Shown: one piece after another, positions 8,591 through 17,489 of the stretch
How positions within the stretch are numbered: the first letter of the stretch is position 1
Layout of the letters: every line of letters starts with the position of its first letter
Program-made: the position numbers and the translations under genes
Notes under the pieces: generated by a model
Seen by the model: only the letters and a program-made list of their open reading frames with translations
Databases searched by the model: none
What the model was told of the DNA's origin: nothing
NCBI RefSeq assembly: GCF_902806695.1
Contig: NZ_CADCXN010000055.1
Span: 1 to 47,220 of the forward strand
Source of the DNA: Candidatus Methylobacter favarea
Lineage (GTDB): Bacteria > Pseudomonadota > Gammaproteobacteria > Methylococcales > Methylomonadaceae
Direction: 5' to 3'
DNA length: 47,220 nucleotides

Positions 8591-9180
8591 GTGTATATCG
8601 TTGTTAAGAGCTTCACCGATCTCAAAACCCCGCAACCGTCTCATGGCAAAAAGCTGGCGAGATTGGCCCGTGAATGTTTTGCCAACCAGCAGGCACTGAC
8701 GGTTGATTTTGAAGGCGTGCAACCCATTACCCACGGTTTTTTCAGGAATTGGTGCTACCTCTGGTAGCGGAGTTTGGCGCAGGTTTTCTTAAAAACAAAT
8801 TTCAGCTCGCAAATATGACGCCTGAGATAGACGAGGTCATGAAGTCAGCTTTTAACAATCTGGATGATTATTTTGAGCGCCATGCCACGCTTCATAATAA
8901 AGCATGTGATGCCGAAATTTATGAACTGAATCTCACTTGGTTGATAAAAGCCCGTGAATTGGCGAGGGAAAATGCGATTCTTGCTGAGTTAATGATGGGC
9001 ATTGCCGAAGAAGACATGCGCTTGGAGATTAGTCAATTGTCCAATGAGGACATTCAGCATATTGCTCAATCAGGCTGGTTATGTTTTTCGCCGCGATTTA
9101 CATCCCACTTCATTCGTAGTATGACCCGCCGGCAGCACGACATCGTTGATGTGTTGCTCGGGTTTAGTGGTTCGAATTAA
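8591..9180 (+). pseudogene. STAS-like (DUF4325) domain joined to FlhD-like domain, one frameshift
   Basis: GTG at 8591 follows CAGGAG by 7 bases. Residues ~1-90 look like the STAS-like DUF4325 family (GKKLARLARECF, LTVDFEGVQPITHGFF, then LVLPLVAEFGAGFL). The frame breaks at the T-run near 8740 (one T short) and resumes. Without any stop it continues into an FlhD-like segment (YELNLTWLIKARELAREN, LAELMMGIAEEDMRLEISQL), ending at 9180. No in-frame ATG sits at the expected FlhD start, so the two domains appear fused, unless a second indel hides a stop/start junction around 8880-8910. It is followed after 12 bases by the FlhC-like partner. The fusion or coupling of a STAS-like sensor/partner-switch domain to an FlhD-type activator is unusual. 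Confidence 0.55.
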
Positions 9181-9192
9181 TGGAGGCGGCGG

Positions 9193-9660
9193 ATGCTTAA
9201 GACCTTTCATCAATATTCCCTTGCACTCGAATTGCTGAGACGTCATGCCAGAATTTCAATTATCCATAGGGAAACAGGGTTACCTCGGCAGCTGCTCCGG
9301 AAAACTTATCGGGAATTACATGGGCGTTCTCCGCGTCCAGGGGCTTTGAAATATTCAACGCACGGGTTGACACGTAACATTAAGAAGTACAAAGAGGTAA
9401 CGCTGTTTGCGGTTTGCTTCCAAACAGTTGAATCCAACAGCTCGGAGAGCGACATCCGAAAAATCGTTATCGCTTTTGATTCCTATAAAAAATCACTTCC
9501 GAGCAGTGATTTAGATTTTTCCTCCGCATGGGTAATCGCAAAGGACCTAAGGTCGAGGCAGATTAGGCTGGCAAGATGTTTGAAGTGCAAAGCCGCTCTA
9601 TTGCTGAATGCTCGTGAAAGAGATTCTGAACGGTGCGAGATATGCAAAACAAGTTTGTGA
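9193..9660 (+). CDS. FlhC-like transcription activator subunit (second pair)
   Basis: An intact 155-residue protein with the FlhC pattern: ALELLRRHARISIIHRETG, then RKTYRELHGRSPRPGALKYS (FlhC: KLYKELRGSPPPKGMLPF), and four cysteines C129, C132, C148, C151 for zinc. It is shorter than E. coli FlhC (192 aa), with a compact middle. GGAGG lies at 9182-9186, just upstream of the ATG. It pairs with the FlhD-like domain ending at 9180. No flagellar genes are nearby. With an integrase and AlpA-like gene downstream, control of island excision or transfer, as for SetCD/AcaCD/SgaCD, is more likely than flagellar control. This is inference. Confidence 0.75.
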   Translation: MLKTFHQYSLALELLRRHARISIIHRETGLPRQLLRKTYRELHGRSPRPGALKYSTHGLTRNIKKYKEVTLFAVCFQTVESNSSESDIRKIVIAFDSYKKSLPSSDLDFSSAWVIAKDLRSRQIRLARCLKCKAALLLNARERDSERCEICKTSL

Positions 9661-9752
9661 AGTTGAATGCCTTAATTTTGGGGGAGATGTTCTTAACAGC
9701 ACAACTTGAACAATTAGAGTCTATTGCCCGAGAGTCGATGGATGGAAAGAAT

Positions 9753-10055
9753 ATGAGCAACAAGAAACGTCAATCGGTATTAAAACCGATCATGATTGAT
9801 CTTGAGGCCGTTGCGGAAATTACCGGGCTATCGGAATCTACGGTGCAGTCCCTTATTCGCGCGAACGATTTTCCTAAGCCACGCAAAGCCTCTGCAAGGC
9901 GGTCATGCTGGTTATTGCGCGAAATCGAGGAGTGGGCGGAATCCCGTCCCGTATCAGATTTTTTACCGCCGCCCAACACCGCGGCTGGCGGCCGTAATGG
10001 AAAGCCTAATTCTCAAAACGCTTTGCCAATACCTCAAGATGCTCAGACAGAGTGA
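9753..10055 (+). CDS. AlpA-like MerR-type helix-turn-helix regulator/excisionase
   Basis: The frame is open from 9633, but ATG at 9753 with GGAAAG just upstream gives a 100-residue protein starting MSNKKRQ. The HTH core reads DLEAVAEITGLSESTVQSL, followed by the wing/recognition part NDFPKPRKASARRSCWL and WAESRPV, the layout of AlpA/phage excisionase DNA-binding proteins. Such proteins usually activate or assist excision by the neighbouring P4-type integrase. Its 3' end overlaps the convergent integrase gene by 50 bases. The C-terminal ~30 residues are Pro/Asn/Gln-rich and probably unstructured. Confidence 0.8.
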   Translation: MSNKKRQSVLKPIMIDLEAVAEITGLSESTVQSLIRANDFPKPRKASARRSCWLLREIEEWAESRPVSDFLPPPNTAAGGRNGKPNSQNALPIPQDAQTE

Positions 10056-11301
10056 GCAGCCATTTAAGCTTTTCTCCGTCATATTGGTGGCGGTTATAAG
10101 TGCCGACAACACCTGGAAGCATGTGGCCTAAAATCATCTCGCCTACGGCGTCCGGACAGCCCAATTTTGCCAGCAGTGTTCGCGACGTGCGACGTAAATC
10201 ATGCGGTGCCCAGTGCGTAACCGTCAAGCGGGAACGGGTCATTTCAGGTCGCGTCGGACAATAAGGCTGGCGATAGTGGACTTGCTGCTGAATCGTTTTT
10301 TGATCGACATGGCCGGCTTTCTGCCGTGAGGGAAATAAAACGCCTCCGCCATAAAGCCGCTTGCGTCGCAACACGACAGCCAGGCCGCGACCATATAAGG
10401 GTACCCGTTGATCGGCCGCACCTTCATGCCTGGCGTTTTTGGTGCGAGATTTGGGAATTGTCCACCATACGCCATTCTCTTCGGTAATTTCCGCCCCAGT
10501 CATGCCGACAATTTCGGCTCCGCGTGCCCCTGTCCATAAATACAGAGTCAGTACATCGGCAATCAGTAGGGGAAAATTAGGCAGCCAGGCAATCAGTTCG
10601 CCTACTTCATCCTCAGAAAGCACGCGCTTAACGGTACCGATCTTCTCACCCGCAATAGCCTTGCCTTTTGATTGAATCTTGCCCCTTAGAATTAACCGCC
10701 ACCAATTCACTGCCGTTTCTGGTAACCGGCCGGCATCCATTGCATAATCCCATGCCGCCCCCAGTTCGCAGCGGAGCTTTCTAGCCTGCACCGGGGATTT
10801 TGCTGCATGACGTTGAATTAAATCAAATGACATTGCCCGGGTTATCGCCGTGGCCGACAATTTCTCCAGGCTGCCCAGCATAGTGTCAAACATTCGGGTG
10901 ATTTCGGTTGCGCCTTTTTTTGCCCGGTGCCGGTAAATATGCCCAGCCAGATACTCGTCGCACAATACCCGCACCGTATACGCGCTTTCGGCTTTTTCGG
11001 CTCGTTCTTTCTCAATGAATGCTTTGGCCTCGATCTTCTCCTGTTTGGCGGACAACACCGGATCACTGCCTGAATCGCGCTGGTTTTTCAAGGCTTCCCA
11101 AGAGACAATAGCGGCTGGAAAGGACATGGCCGGCCAATGACCTATAGCGACTTGCCGAATGCGTCCATCAACAGAGCTTCTATAGCGATAAATCCAGGTC
11201 CGCAACTTAGCTGAAGCCGAGAGGCGAAGACCGGGATAATCGGTAAAGGTGATATGCTGTCCAGGTTGCAAAGCTTTGGCTGTGCGGGAGTCGAAGTGCA
11301 T
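10006..11301 (-). CDS. tyrosine site-specific integrase (P4 type)
   Basis: A 431-residue tyrosine recombinase. The N-terminal ~90 residues form the arm-type DNA-binding domain (DUF4102-like: DYPGLRLSASAKLRTWIYRYR, GHWPAMSFPAA). A core-binding domain follows, then the catalytic domain with Arg in TGARGAEI (~260-270), HDLRRT (from His367), GHMLPG, and the nucleophile Tyr in TYNRH (~402). All key residues are present, so it should be active. It faces away from mutS and converges on the AlpA-like gene. Integrases of this type insert genomic islands and ICEs at a chromosomal site next to the gene. Its 5' side, 160 bases from mutS, carries short direct repeats. The matching far end of the island is not identified. 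Confidence 0.92.
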   Translation of the reverse strand: MHFDSRTAKALQPGQHITFTDYPGLRLSASAKLRTWIYRYRSSVDGRIRQVAIGHWPAMSFPAAIVSWEALKNQRDSGSDPVLSAKQEKIEAKAFIEKERAEKAESAYTVRVLCDEYLAGHIYRHRAKKGATEITRMFDTMLGSLEKLSATAITRAMSFDLIQRHAAKSPVQARKLRCELGAAWDYAMDAGRLPETAVNWWRLILRGKIQSKGKAIAGEKIGTVKRVLSEDEVGELIAWLPNFPLLIADVLTLYLWTGARGAEIVGMTGAEITEENGVWWTIPKSRTKNARHEGAADQRVPLYGRGLAVVLRRKRLYGGGVLFPSRQKAGHVDQKTIQQQVHYRQPYCPTRPEMTRSRLTVTHWAPHDLRRTSRTLLAKLGCPDAVGEMILGHMLPGVVGTYNRHQYDGEKLKWLLTLSEHLEVLAKRFEN

Positions 11302-11407
11302 ATTAGTATAGCTTTTTTAGTTGCCCTGAAATTTCAGTATAGCTTTTTTGAGAGGATGTAAAATACTGCACCAAAATGCGAAGTGCAGGTAAGTTTTGAT
11401 AAGTGCA
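11294..11407. repeat. short direct repeats between integrase and mutS
   Basis: AGTATAGCTTTTTT occurs at 11305-11318 and 11336-11349 in the same orientation, 31 bases apart. AAGTGCA occurs at 11294-11300, 11381-11387 and 11401-11407. Repeats of this kind beside an integrase start are candidate arm-type sites, operator sites, or part of the island attachment region. Their function is not shown by sequence alone. Confidence 0.45.
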
Positions 11408-11461
11408 GATGATGTTAAGCGAGACGAATAAAGATGTTAAAAAGCATCTACTATCAATAAG

Positions 11462-14059
11462 ATGAAAATGAAAGACGAGTTAAATCAGGGTAATAGAGAA
11501 GCCCAGCAAAAAGAACCTACTCCGATGATGCAACAATATTTCCGCATCAAATCAGAATACCCCGATACGCTTTTGTTCTACCGCATGGGGGATTTTTACG
11601 AGCTTTTCTTTGACGATGCGAAAAAAGCCTCGCAATTACTGGATATTGCCTTAACCAGCCGGGGCCAATCTGCAGGAGTGCCGGTTCCTATGGCCGGTAT
11701 ACCTTACCATGCGGCTGAAAGCTATCTTGCCAAGCTGTTAAAAAACGGTGAATCGGTCGCTATTTGCGAGCAAATTGGAGATCCTGCTTTATCTAAAGGC
11801 CCTGTCGAGCGCAAGGTAGTGCGTATTGTGACGCCCGGAACAGTCACTGATGAAGCCTTGCTGGATGACCGGAAAGATAATTTACTGGTCGCGCTGTACG
11901 CATTGGATAATATGCACGGCGTTGCGAGCCTCGATTTAACCAGCGGACGTTTTGTCTTGCAGCAGCTTGAATCTGAAGATCAATTATTAAGTGAAGTGGC
12001 CCGCCTTAATCCGGCCGAGTTGCTGTTTAGCGAAGACTGGCCGCTGCCTTCAGGTTTAAAACAGCGTAGCGGCCTGTGTAGAAGACCGCCCTGGCATTTT
12101 GACAAGGAAAGCGCCAGGCAATTGGTGTTAAAGCAATTTAACACGCTTGATTTAAAAGGCTATGGCTGTGAACACATGCTTGCGGCCATCGCTGCGGCAG
12201 GGGCTTTGCTGCAATATGTAAAAGATACTCAGCAATATGCATTGCCTCATATTCAGGGCATACGCACCGAGAGCAGCGATGAAAGTATTTTGCTGGACGC
12301 AGCCAGCCGCCGCAATCTTGAACTGGATTTCCACCCGTCCGGACAACTCCAGTACACTCTGTTTGGGGTATTGGATAAAACGGCGACGGCGATGGGCAGC
12401 CGATGCCTGAGGCGCTGGATAAACCGGCCGCTGCGCAATCATAAAATATTGAATAATCGCTATGCCTGTATTGCTGCATTGCTTCATGGCAAATTGTACC
12501 GGGATGTGCACAATTATCTGCGGCATGTGGGCGATATTGAAAGGATAAGTTCCCGTATTGCATTAAAATCAGCACGTCCGCGGGATTTACTGGTCTTGCG
12601 CAATACCCTCGCGGTTCTGCCCGAGCTGCAGCAAACGCTTTCAAGCGCGGATAACTCCCTGCTCGCCTTGTTAAGCAAACAGATTGGCGAGCAGCCGGAG
12701 ATCTTAAGCCTGTTGCAAAAAGCCATCATAGATAATCCGCCTGTGCTTATCCGGGACGGCGGCGTAATTGCGGCAGGATTTAATCAGGAACTGGATGACT
12801 TGCGCAACTTGAGCCAGAATGCCGATCAATTTCTGGTCGATATGGAGAACAGGGAAAAAGCGGCGACCGGCATTGTCAATCTTAAGGTCAATTACAATCG
12901 CGTACACGGCTATTATATTGAGATATCCCATTTGCATTCAGCAAAAGTTCCTGCCCACTACACCCGAAAACAGACCTTAAAAGGGGCCGAGCGCTATATT
13001 ACTGAAGAATTAAAATCGTTTGAGGATAAGGTGCTCAGCGCCCGCGAGAAATCGCTGGCTTTTGAAAAATCCTTATATGAGGAATTGCTCAATACCATCA
13101 CGGCATCACTTATTCCGCTACAGCATTGTGCATCTGCGCTGGCTGAACTGGATGTATTGGTCAATTTTGCAGAACGCGCTGAGTCGTTGAATTTATCTCA
13201 ACCGGCATTGATAGCTAAACCTGGGCTTACTATCGAAGGCGGACGGCATTTGGTTATTGAGCAGGTTGCTGCTATTCCTTTTGTGCCCAATGACCTGGCT
13301 TTGTCCAGCCAGCGTAGAATGCTGGTGATTACCGGCCCCAATATGGGCGGTAAATCCACGTACATGCGCCAGGCGGCGCTGATTGTTTTAATGGCGCATA
13401 TTGGCTGTTATGCGCCGGCCAAAGCGATGGCCTGCGGCTTCATCGACAAGATATTTACCCGCATTGGCGCATCGGATGACTTGGCTGGGGGGCGGTCAAC
13501 ATTTATGGTCGAGATGTCGGAAACAGCCAATATCCTGCATAACGCCACCTCGAAAAGCCTGATTTTAATGGACGAGATTGGCCGCGGCACCAGCACTTTT
13601 GATGGCTTGTCCCTGGCCTGGGCCTGCGCTGATTACCTGGCTAAAGAAACCAGGGCATTTACTTTATTCGCCACGCATTATTTTGAGCTGACTGCTTTGG
13701 CGGATGAACAGAAATTCATCCATAATGTGCATTTGGATGCTATGGAACATGGCGACAAGATTATTTTTTTACATACAGTAAAAGAAGGCCCCGCCAATCA
13801 AAGTTACGGATTGCAAGTGGCTTCCCTAGCAGGCGTGCCGCGTTCAGTTATTGATAAAGCCAAAACCAAACTCCGGCATCTTGAGGACAAAGCATACCTT
13901 GAACAGCAGGCGGAAACAGGCGTTAATCAGCTGGATTTGTTTTCATCGAAAGAGTGCCACCCGGCGGTTAGTTTACTTGAGGAGATGAATCCGGATGATC
14001 TTAGCCCCAGGCAGGCTTTGGAGATGCTCTATCGGCTAAAAAGGATGGTGGAGCGCTGA
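11462..14059 (+). CDS. mutS: DNA mismatch repair protein MutS
   Basis: MutS recognises mismatches and small loops and, with MutL, starts strand-directed repair. At 865 residues it has the normal MutS1 length. The mismatch-binding motif is [11 protein letters not shown] (near residue 39, including Phe-x-Glu equivalents). The ATPase has Walker [10 protein letters not shown] (~624), and the Walker B/signature region [14 protein letters not shown] (~701) followed by ATHYFELT. The C-terminal helix-turn-helix and a beta-clamp-like QLDLF are present. ATG at 11462 is used; a second ATG two codons on is equally possible, and the Shine-Dalgarno is poor. It stands alone as the first core gene beyond the integrase. 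The island may have displaced its native upstream neighbour or promoter. Confidence 0.98.
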   Translation: MKMKDELNQGNREAQQKEPTPMMQQYFRIKSEYPDTLLFYRMGDFYELFFDDAKKASQLLDIALTSRGQSAGVPVPMAGIPYHAAESYLAKLLKNGESVAICEQIGDPALSKGPVERKVVRIVTPGTVTDEALLDDRKDNLLVALYALDNMHGVASLDLTSGRFVLQQLESEDQLLSEVARLNPAELLFSEDWPLPSGLKQRSGLCRRPPWHFDKESARQLVLKQFNTLDLKGYGCEHMLAAIAAAGALLQYVKDTQQYALPHIQGIRTESSDESILLDAASRRNLELDFHPSGQLQYTLFGVLDKTATAMGSRCLRRWINRPLRNHKILNNRYACIAALLHGKLYRDVHNYLRHVGDIERISSRIALKSARPRDLLVLRNTLAVLPELQQTLSSADNSLLALLSKQIGEQPEILSLLQKAIIDNPPVLIRDGGVIAAGFNQELDDLRNLSQNADQFLVDMENREKAATGIVNLKVNYNRVHGYYIEISHLHSAKVPAHYTRKQTLKGAERYITEELKSFEDKVLSAREKSLAFEKSLYEELLNTITASLIPLQHCASALAELDVLVNFAERAESLNLSQPALIAKPGLTIEGGRHLVIEQVAAIPFVPNDLALSSQRRMLVITGPNMGGKSTYMRQAALIVLMAHIGCYAPAKAMACGFIDKIFTRIGASDDLAGGRSTFMVEMSETANILHNATSKSLILMDEIGRGTSTFDGLSLAWACADYLAKETRAFTLFATHYFELTALADEQKFIHNVHLDAMEHGDKIIFLHTVKEGPANQSYGLQVASLAGVPRSVIDKAKTKLRHLEDKAYLEQQAETGVNQLDLFSSKECHPAVSLLEEMNPDDLSPRQALEMLYRLKRMVER

Positions 14060-14216
14060 TGCTCCTGTTTCAAGATTAGGCAAGAAGCTTTAATTACCGC
14101 TTTAGCAGCTAAGGTTATTCGAAAGGCGTCGGTTTCGCTTATCCGGCCCGTACGTTGCTTATCGCTCAGGACAAGCTGCAGTTCAGTATGTCGCCGAGTT
14201 AAGCGTCAGCTGTTTG

Positions 14217-15104
14217 TTACTTAATCAAGCCGTCTATTCGGAACGAATACCCGAATCCGACCAGGATATCCTGGGAGTTCGCTATCAAGCCCGTTCCCAG
14301 CCGGAAATCGATTTGCTGTCGTTTGGTCGGGGTGTAATATGCGCCGGTTTGGATATAATAATCATCGCTGCCCCAGGCGAAAATTTCTCCGACCACTTCA
14401 GCGAACCCGCTTAGTTTATCCATGAAGTCATGGCTAATCATCAATGTTGGCGTAAACGTCGCATTGGCGTTAGCGTTTTTTCCGTGAGACCAGCGCGCGT
14501 CGAATTGGCTTTCAAGAGTCAGCGTTTTAAATTCTCTCGACACCGCGACCCGAAGTTGGGGCTCAATCGTGTCGGTGGAGATATTATTGGCGCCGGTCGG
14601 CAGATGCAGAATGGGGATGAGCGCTATATCGATTTTACCCGGTAATTCCTGATGGTGACTCAAGCCGACTGAAATATCCCCGAAATTATTTGTCAGTTGC
14701 CCTTCATCTTTATCCCGTTGATAGATGTAATTAGGGAGGGTGAAACGGAATTCCGTGTTATCGCTCAAGCCCAGGCGCAATAAGGTTTCCGGCAGAATCC
14801 AGGATTGGCTTTCATCGCTGTCATCTTCATAAGTGACTCCGTTTTCCGCTTGCAGGCTTCCCTTTGGCACCGTTTTGGAATCATCCGTCTCGCTGGGCCG
14901 TGAGGTGGTCAGGGGCAGCATTGATGCTGGCTTCGCTGATGAAGGTGAAGCCGCCGAATCGCCGGCAAATGACTGAGTAACTGGCGATAAATCAGTCTCC
15001 TGTTCAGCACTCCACATCGGTGTTTGCGGCAACGTAAGCAGGATCAATGGGGTCATAATACCAGCCAATGCCCTGAATTTAGCGTACATGGCAGGAAAGC
15101 TCAC
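14217..15104 (-). CDS. outer-membrane beta-barrel protein, MetA-pathway/transporter-like
   Basis: A 295-residue exported protein with an N-terminal signal sequence (hydrophobic residues ~10-28, ending near WSA). A low-complexity Ser/Thr/Pro/Asp linker follows (~30-95), and then alternating beta-strand repeats typical of the Phenol_MetA_deg/outer-membrane transporter-like family: LPETLLRLGLSDNTEFRF, NFGDISVGLSHH, LIPILHLPTG, FRLGTGLIANSQDILVGFG. The protein ends close to a strand, as barrels do. The substrate is unknown; despite the family name, such proteins are not tied to phenol degradation. It follows the alcohol dehydrogenase remnant and dsbC on the same strand but may be transcribed separately. 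Confidence 0.75.
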   Translation of the reverse strand: MSFPAMYAKFRALAGIMTPLILLTLPQTPMWSAEQETDLSPVTQSFAGDSAASPSSAKPASMLPLTTSRPSETDDSKTVPKGSLQAENGVTYEDDSDESQSWILPETLLRLGLSDNTEFRFTLPNYIYQRDKDEGQLTNNFGDISVGLSHHQELPGKIDIALIPILHLPTGANNISTDTIEPQLRVAVSREFKTLTLESQFDARWSHGKNANANATFTPTLMISHDFMDKLSGFAEVVGEIFAWGSDDYYIQTGAYYTPTKRQQIDFRLGTGLIANSQDILVGFGYSFRIDGLIK

Positions 15105-15122
15105 TTTATCGCCTTCCGGCCT

Positions 15123-15318
15123 TTAGCCGGTTTGCAGGCCAATATCTAAAGTGGAGCCAGCATCGGCACTCAATGATTTAAGGCCGATGACGAAACGGGA
15201 GCGGACATCAGCTTGAATTATACGCTTCATTAATCTGTTAACTGGGAGCGACTTCCATATCGGACACAATATTGTACTGACTGCAGAATTCCAGCATTTC
15301 CTGTGTTTCCTGAAAGAA
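15123..15318 (-). pseudogene. C-terminal remnant of a zinc-type alcohol dehydrogenase (YahK/CAD-like)
   Basis: Directly after the dsbC stop, the minus strand reads FQETQEMLEFCSQYNIVSDMEV, which matches by pattern the end of medium-chain alcohol dehydrogenases (TQEMLDFCAEHNI.SDIEVI). After a few disrupted codons, QINEAY and, in another frame, RIIQADVRSRFVIGLKSL follow, as in YahK-type proteins (INEAYERMLKGDVRYRFVIDM). About 65 C-terminal residues survive with a stop and at least one frame change. The catalytic and NADP-binding parts are absent. It is a dead fragment, probably left by deletion up to dsbC. Confidence 0.6.
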
Positions 15319-15326
15319 AGGGCAGC

Positions 15327-16061
15327 CTATTTCTGGGCTTTCTCGCTTGCCAATGCTTCAGACAATTGTTGGGCCGGCAGATATCCGGGATAAATATTGC
15401 CTTTTTCTGTAACAATCATAGGGGTGCCTTTGACATCGAACTCTGCGCCTAACTGCATATGTTCATCGACCGGGTTATCGCAGGTTTTAGGAGGAGGGAC
15501 ATTGCCTTTTTTTGCTGAGGTTAAAGCCGCGTTACGATCCTTGGAACACCAGACTGATACCGCTTTGTTATAGGAGTCAGAACCCTTACCAGCTCTTGGA
15601 AAAAACAGATACTGAATGGTAATGCCTTCGGCCAGATATCGATCAATTTCTGAATGCAGTTTCTGGCAATAGCCACAATCTATATCGGTAAAAACAAATA
15701 CTTTATATTTGCTTGTCTTGGGCTTGAACACGATCATATTATCCTGGCCGATTTTTTCGATAGCCTGTATGCGGGCCGCCCCCAACATTTCTTCAGTCAG
15801 ATCCCTGCGGGCTTCCACATCAATCAAGTGCCCTTGCAGGATATATTTGCCATTGTCAGAAACATAAATGATGTTGGTGCCTACCGTTACTTCATACAGG
15901 CCATTGATTACAGAAGGCTTGATTGAGTCAATTTTAACTGAAGGCATGGATTTGGCCATAGCCTGTCTAACGGTGTTTTGATCGGCATTGGCAACGGCAA
16001 AAAAAGCCCAGCCCAAAAGCACTAGAGCGGCAATCCGGAGACTATTTTTCATGTTCTTCAT
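15327..16061 (-). CDS. dsbC: periplasmic disulfide isomerase DsbC
   Basis: DsbC isomerises wrong disulfides in the periplasm and is kept reduced by DsbD. The 244-residue protein has a signal peptide (hydrophobic residues ~8-22, cleavage near ANA-DQ) and an N-terminal dimerisation domain (~28-85, VINGLYEVTVGTNIIYVSDNG). The thioredoxin domain carries the active site CGYC at C129-C132, preceded by VFTDID. The cis-Pro region is KGTPMIV, and a second cysteine pair is at CSKD/KTCDN. Length fits the family. The start could be ATG 16061 or 16052. It sits downstream of rseP, a slot usually held by bamA in gammaproteobacteria. Confidence 0.95.
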   Translation of the reverse strand: MKNMKNSLRIAALVLLGWAFFAVANADQNTVRQAMAKSMPSVKIDSIKPSVINGLYEVTVGTNIIYVSDNGKYILQGHLIDVEARRDLTEEMLGAARIQAIEKIGQDNMIVFKPKTSKYKVFVFTDIDCGYCQKLHSEIDRYLAEGITIQYLFFPRAGKGSDSYNKAVSVWCSKDRNAALTSAKKGNVPPPKTCDNPVDEHMQLGAEFDVKGTPMIVTEKGNIYPGYLPAQQLSEALASEKAQK

Positions 16062-16127
16062 TTTTCCCTGAAAAATTTATTTTAAAGACGCAAGAACAAA
16101 AAATTTTGCGCCGTGTGATATGAGCTG

Positions 16128-17489
16128 TTATTGAAATAACCGTTGAATATCCAGGATCATTGCCAGTGCCATTAATGACACCAGCATGGTGATGCCGATC
16201 TGTTGAAAAAACAGTTGCACTTTCTCTGAAACAGGACTGCCTTTAATGCCTTCTAGGGCAAAAAACATTAAATGCCCGCCATCCAGCACAGGAATAGGCA
16301 ATAAATTCAATATGCCCAAACTGATACTGACGAGGGCGATAAACTTTAAGAAGTGCACCGGACCCATACTGGCAGACTGTCCGGCAAACTGGGCAATGCT
16401 GAGAGGGCCGCTAAGATTTTCTACAGAGGCTTTGCCAATCAGCATTTTCCCCATCATTTTTAAAGTCGTGGCGGAATAGTTATAAGTTGATTCCATAGCA
16501 ACAGGTATTGCTGCCCAAGGAGATAATGAATATTCCACGGTTATTGCTTTCATCAGCTCTTCAGGTATATGGACTGAAGCGCCGATTTTACCTTCAGCCT
16601 TTCCTTCAGCTTGCACGCTTTTTGGCGTAATGGTTAATGGCAAACGCACGCCGTCGCGCTCGATAATCAGCCCTATGGCAACATCAGGATGTTTTTTTAC
16701 ATAATTAACCCATTGCATCCAGTCTTTCATAGCAATGCCGTCTGCACTGATAATTAAATCACCTTTCTGCAAACCCGCCGCGGCCGCAGCGCTGTCAGCC
16801 AGCACTAGCCCTATAACCGGCTTTAATTGTGGCGACCATGGCTTAAAACCCAGGCGCTTGTAAAATACTTCGGGATTCTGACTATCATCTTCAGCAATAC
16901 TAATTGTCCTGACGCTTTGCTGGTCATCAAAGTTTTTTACTTTAACCTTGATGGCAGATTCACCTTCCAAAGCGGCCCCGACTATTACATTGATGGCTTC
17001 AGTCCAGGTGGGGGTAACCTTGTCATTAACCGAAATAATTTCATCGCCTTCAGCAAAACCTGCATCAGCAGACAAAGTCCCAGGCTCTATGGCGCCGAGT
17101 ATCGGTTTTATGCCGGTCTCGCCAATAACCAGCACGCTCCAGAACAAAATAGCCGCCAAAGCCAGATTGAACAGAGGGCCGGCTGCGACTATCGCCGCTC
17201 TTGCCAGCAAGGACTGCCGGTTAAACGCAAAAGGCAGGTCTTCTTTTTTAACCTCTCCTTCACGCTCGTCGACCATCTTGACATAGCCTCCCAAAGGGAT
17301 GGCCGATAACACGTATTCTGTAGAATCAGGCCGCTTTTTGTAAGCCCATAATACCTTGCCGAAACCTACGGAAAACCGGAGGACTTTTACCCCGGCTCTA
17401 CGGGCAACCCAAAAATGCCCGAACTCATGAAAGGAAACGAGGACGCCTATGGCGATTATAAAATAAAACAGCGTATGCATTAATTCCAT
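16128..17489 (-). CDS. rseP: site-2 intramembrane zinc protease RseP
   Basis: RseP cuts anti-sigma factor RseA within the membrane during the sigma-E envelope stress response and clears signal peptides. The 453-residue protein has the metalloprotease motif HEFGH at residues 21-25 in the first transmembrane helix and the third ligand in LDGGH (~402-406). Two PDZ domains lie between (GFAEGDEIISVND; GLQKGDLIISADG). Four transmembrane segments are visible. The gene start abuts dxr (the stop and start share base 17489), in the conserved order dxr-rseP. Confidence 0.97.
   Translation of the reverse strand: MELMHTLFYFIIAIGVLVSFHEFGHFWVARRAGVKVLRFSVGFGKVLWAYKKRPDSTEYVLSAIPLGGYVKMVDEREGEVKKEDLPFAFNRQSLLARAAIVAAGPLFNLALAAILFWSVLVIGETGIKPILGAIEPGTLSADAGFAEGDEIISVNDKVTPTWTEAINVIVGAALEGESAIKVKVKNFDDQQSVRTISIAEDDSQNPEVFYKRLGFKPWSPQLKPVIGLVLADSAAAAAGLQKGDLIISADGIAMKDWMQWVNYVKKHPDVAIGLIIERDGVRLPLTITPKSVQAEGKAEGKIGASVHIPEELMKAITVEYSLSPWAAIPVAMESTYNYSATTLKMMGKMLIGKASVENLSGPLSIAQFAGQSASMGPVHFLKFIALVSISLGILNLLPIPVLDGGHLMFFALEGIKGSPVSEKVQLFFQQIGITMLVSLMALAMILDIQRLFQ

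Noticed and set aside
7661-9660. FlhDC-like genes as part of a flagellar locus
   Set aside because: No flagellar gene is present, two pairs occur, and integrase and AlpA-like genes adjoin; a mobile-element activator fits better.
12138-12644. 168-codon minus-strand open frame
   Set aside because: Antisense to mutS; no start signal or family resemblance.
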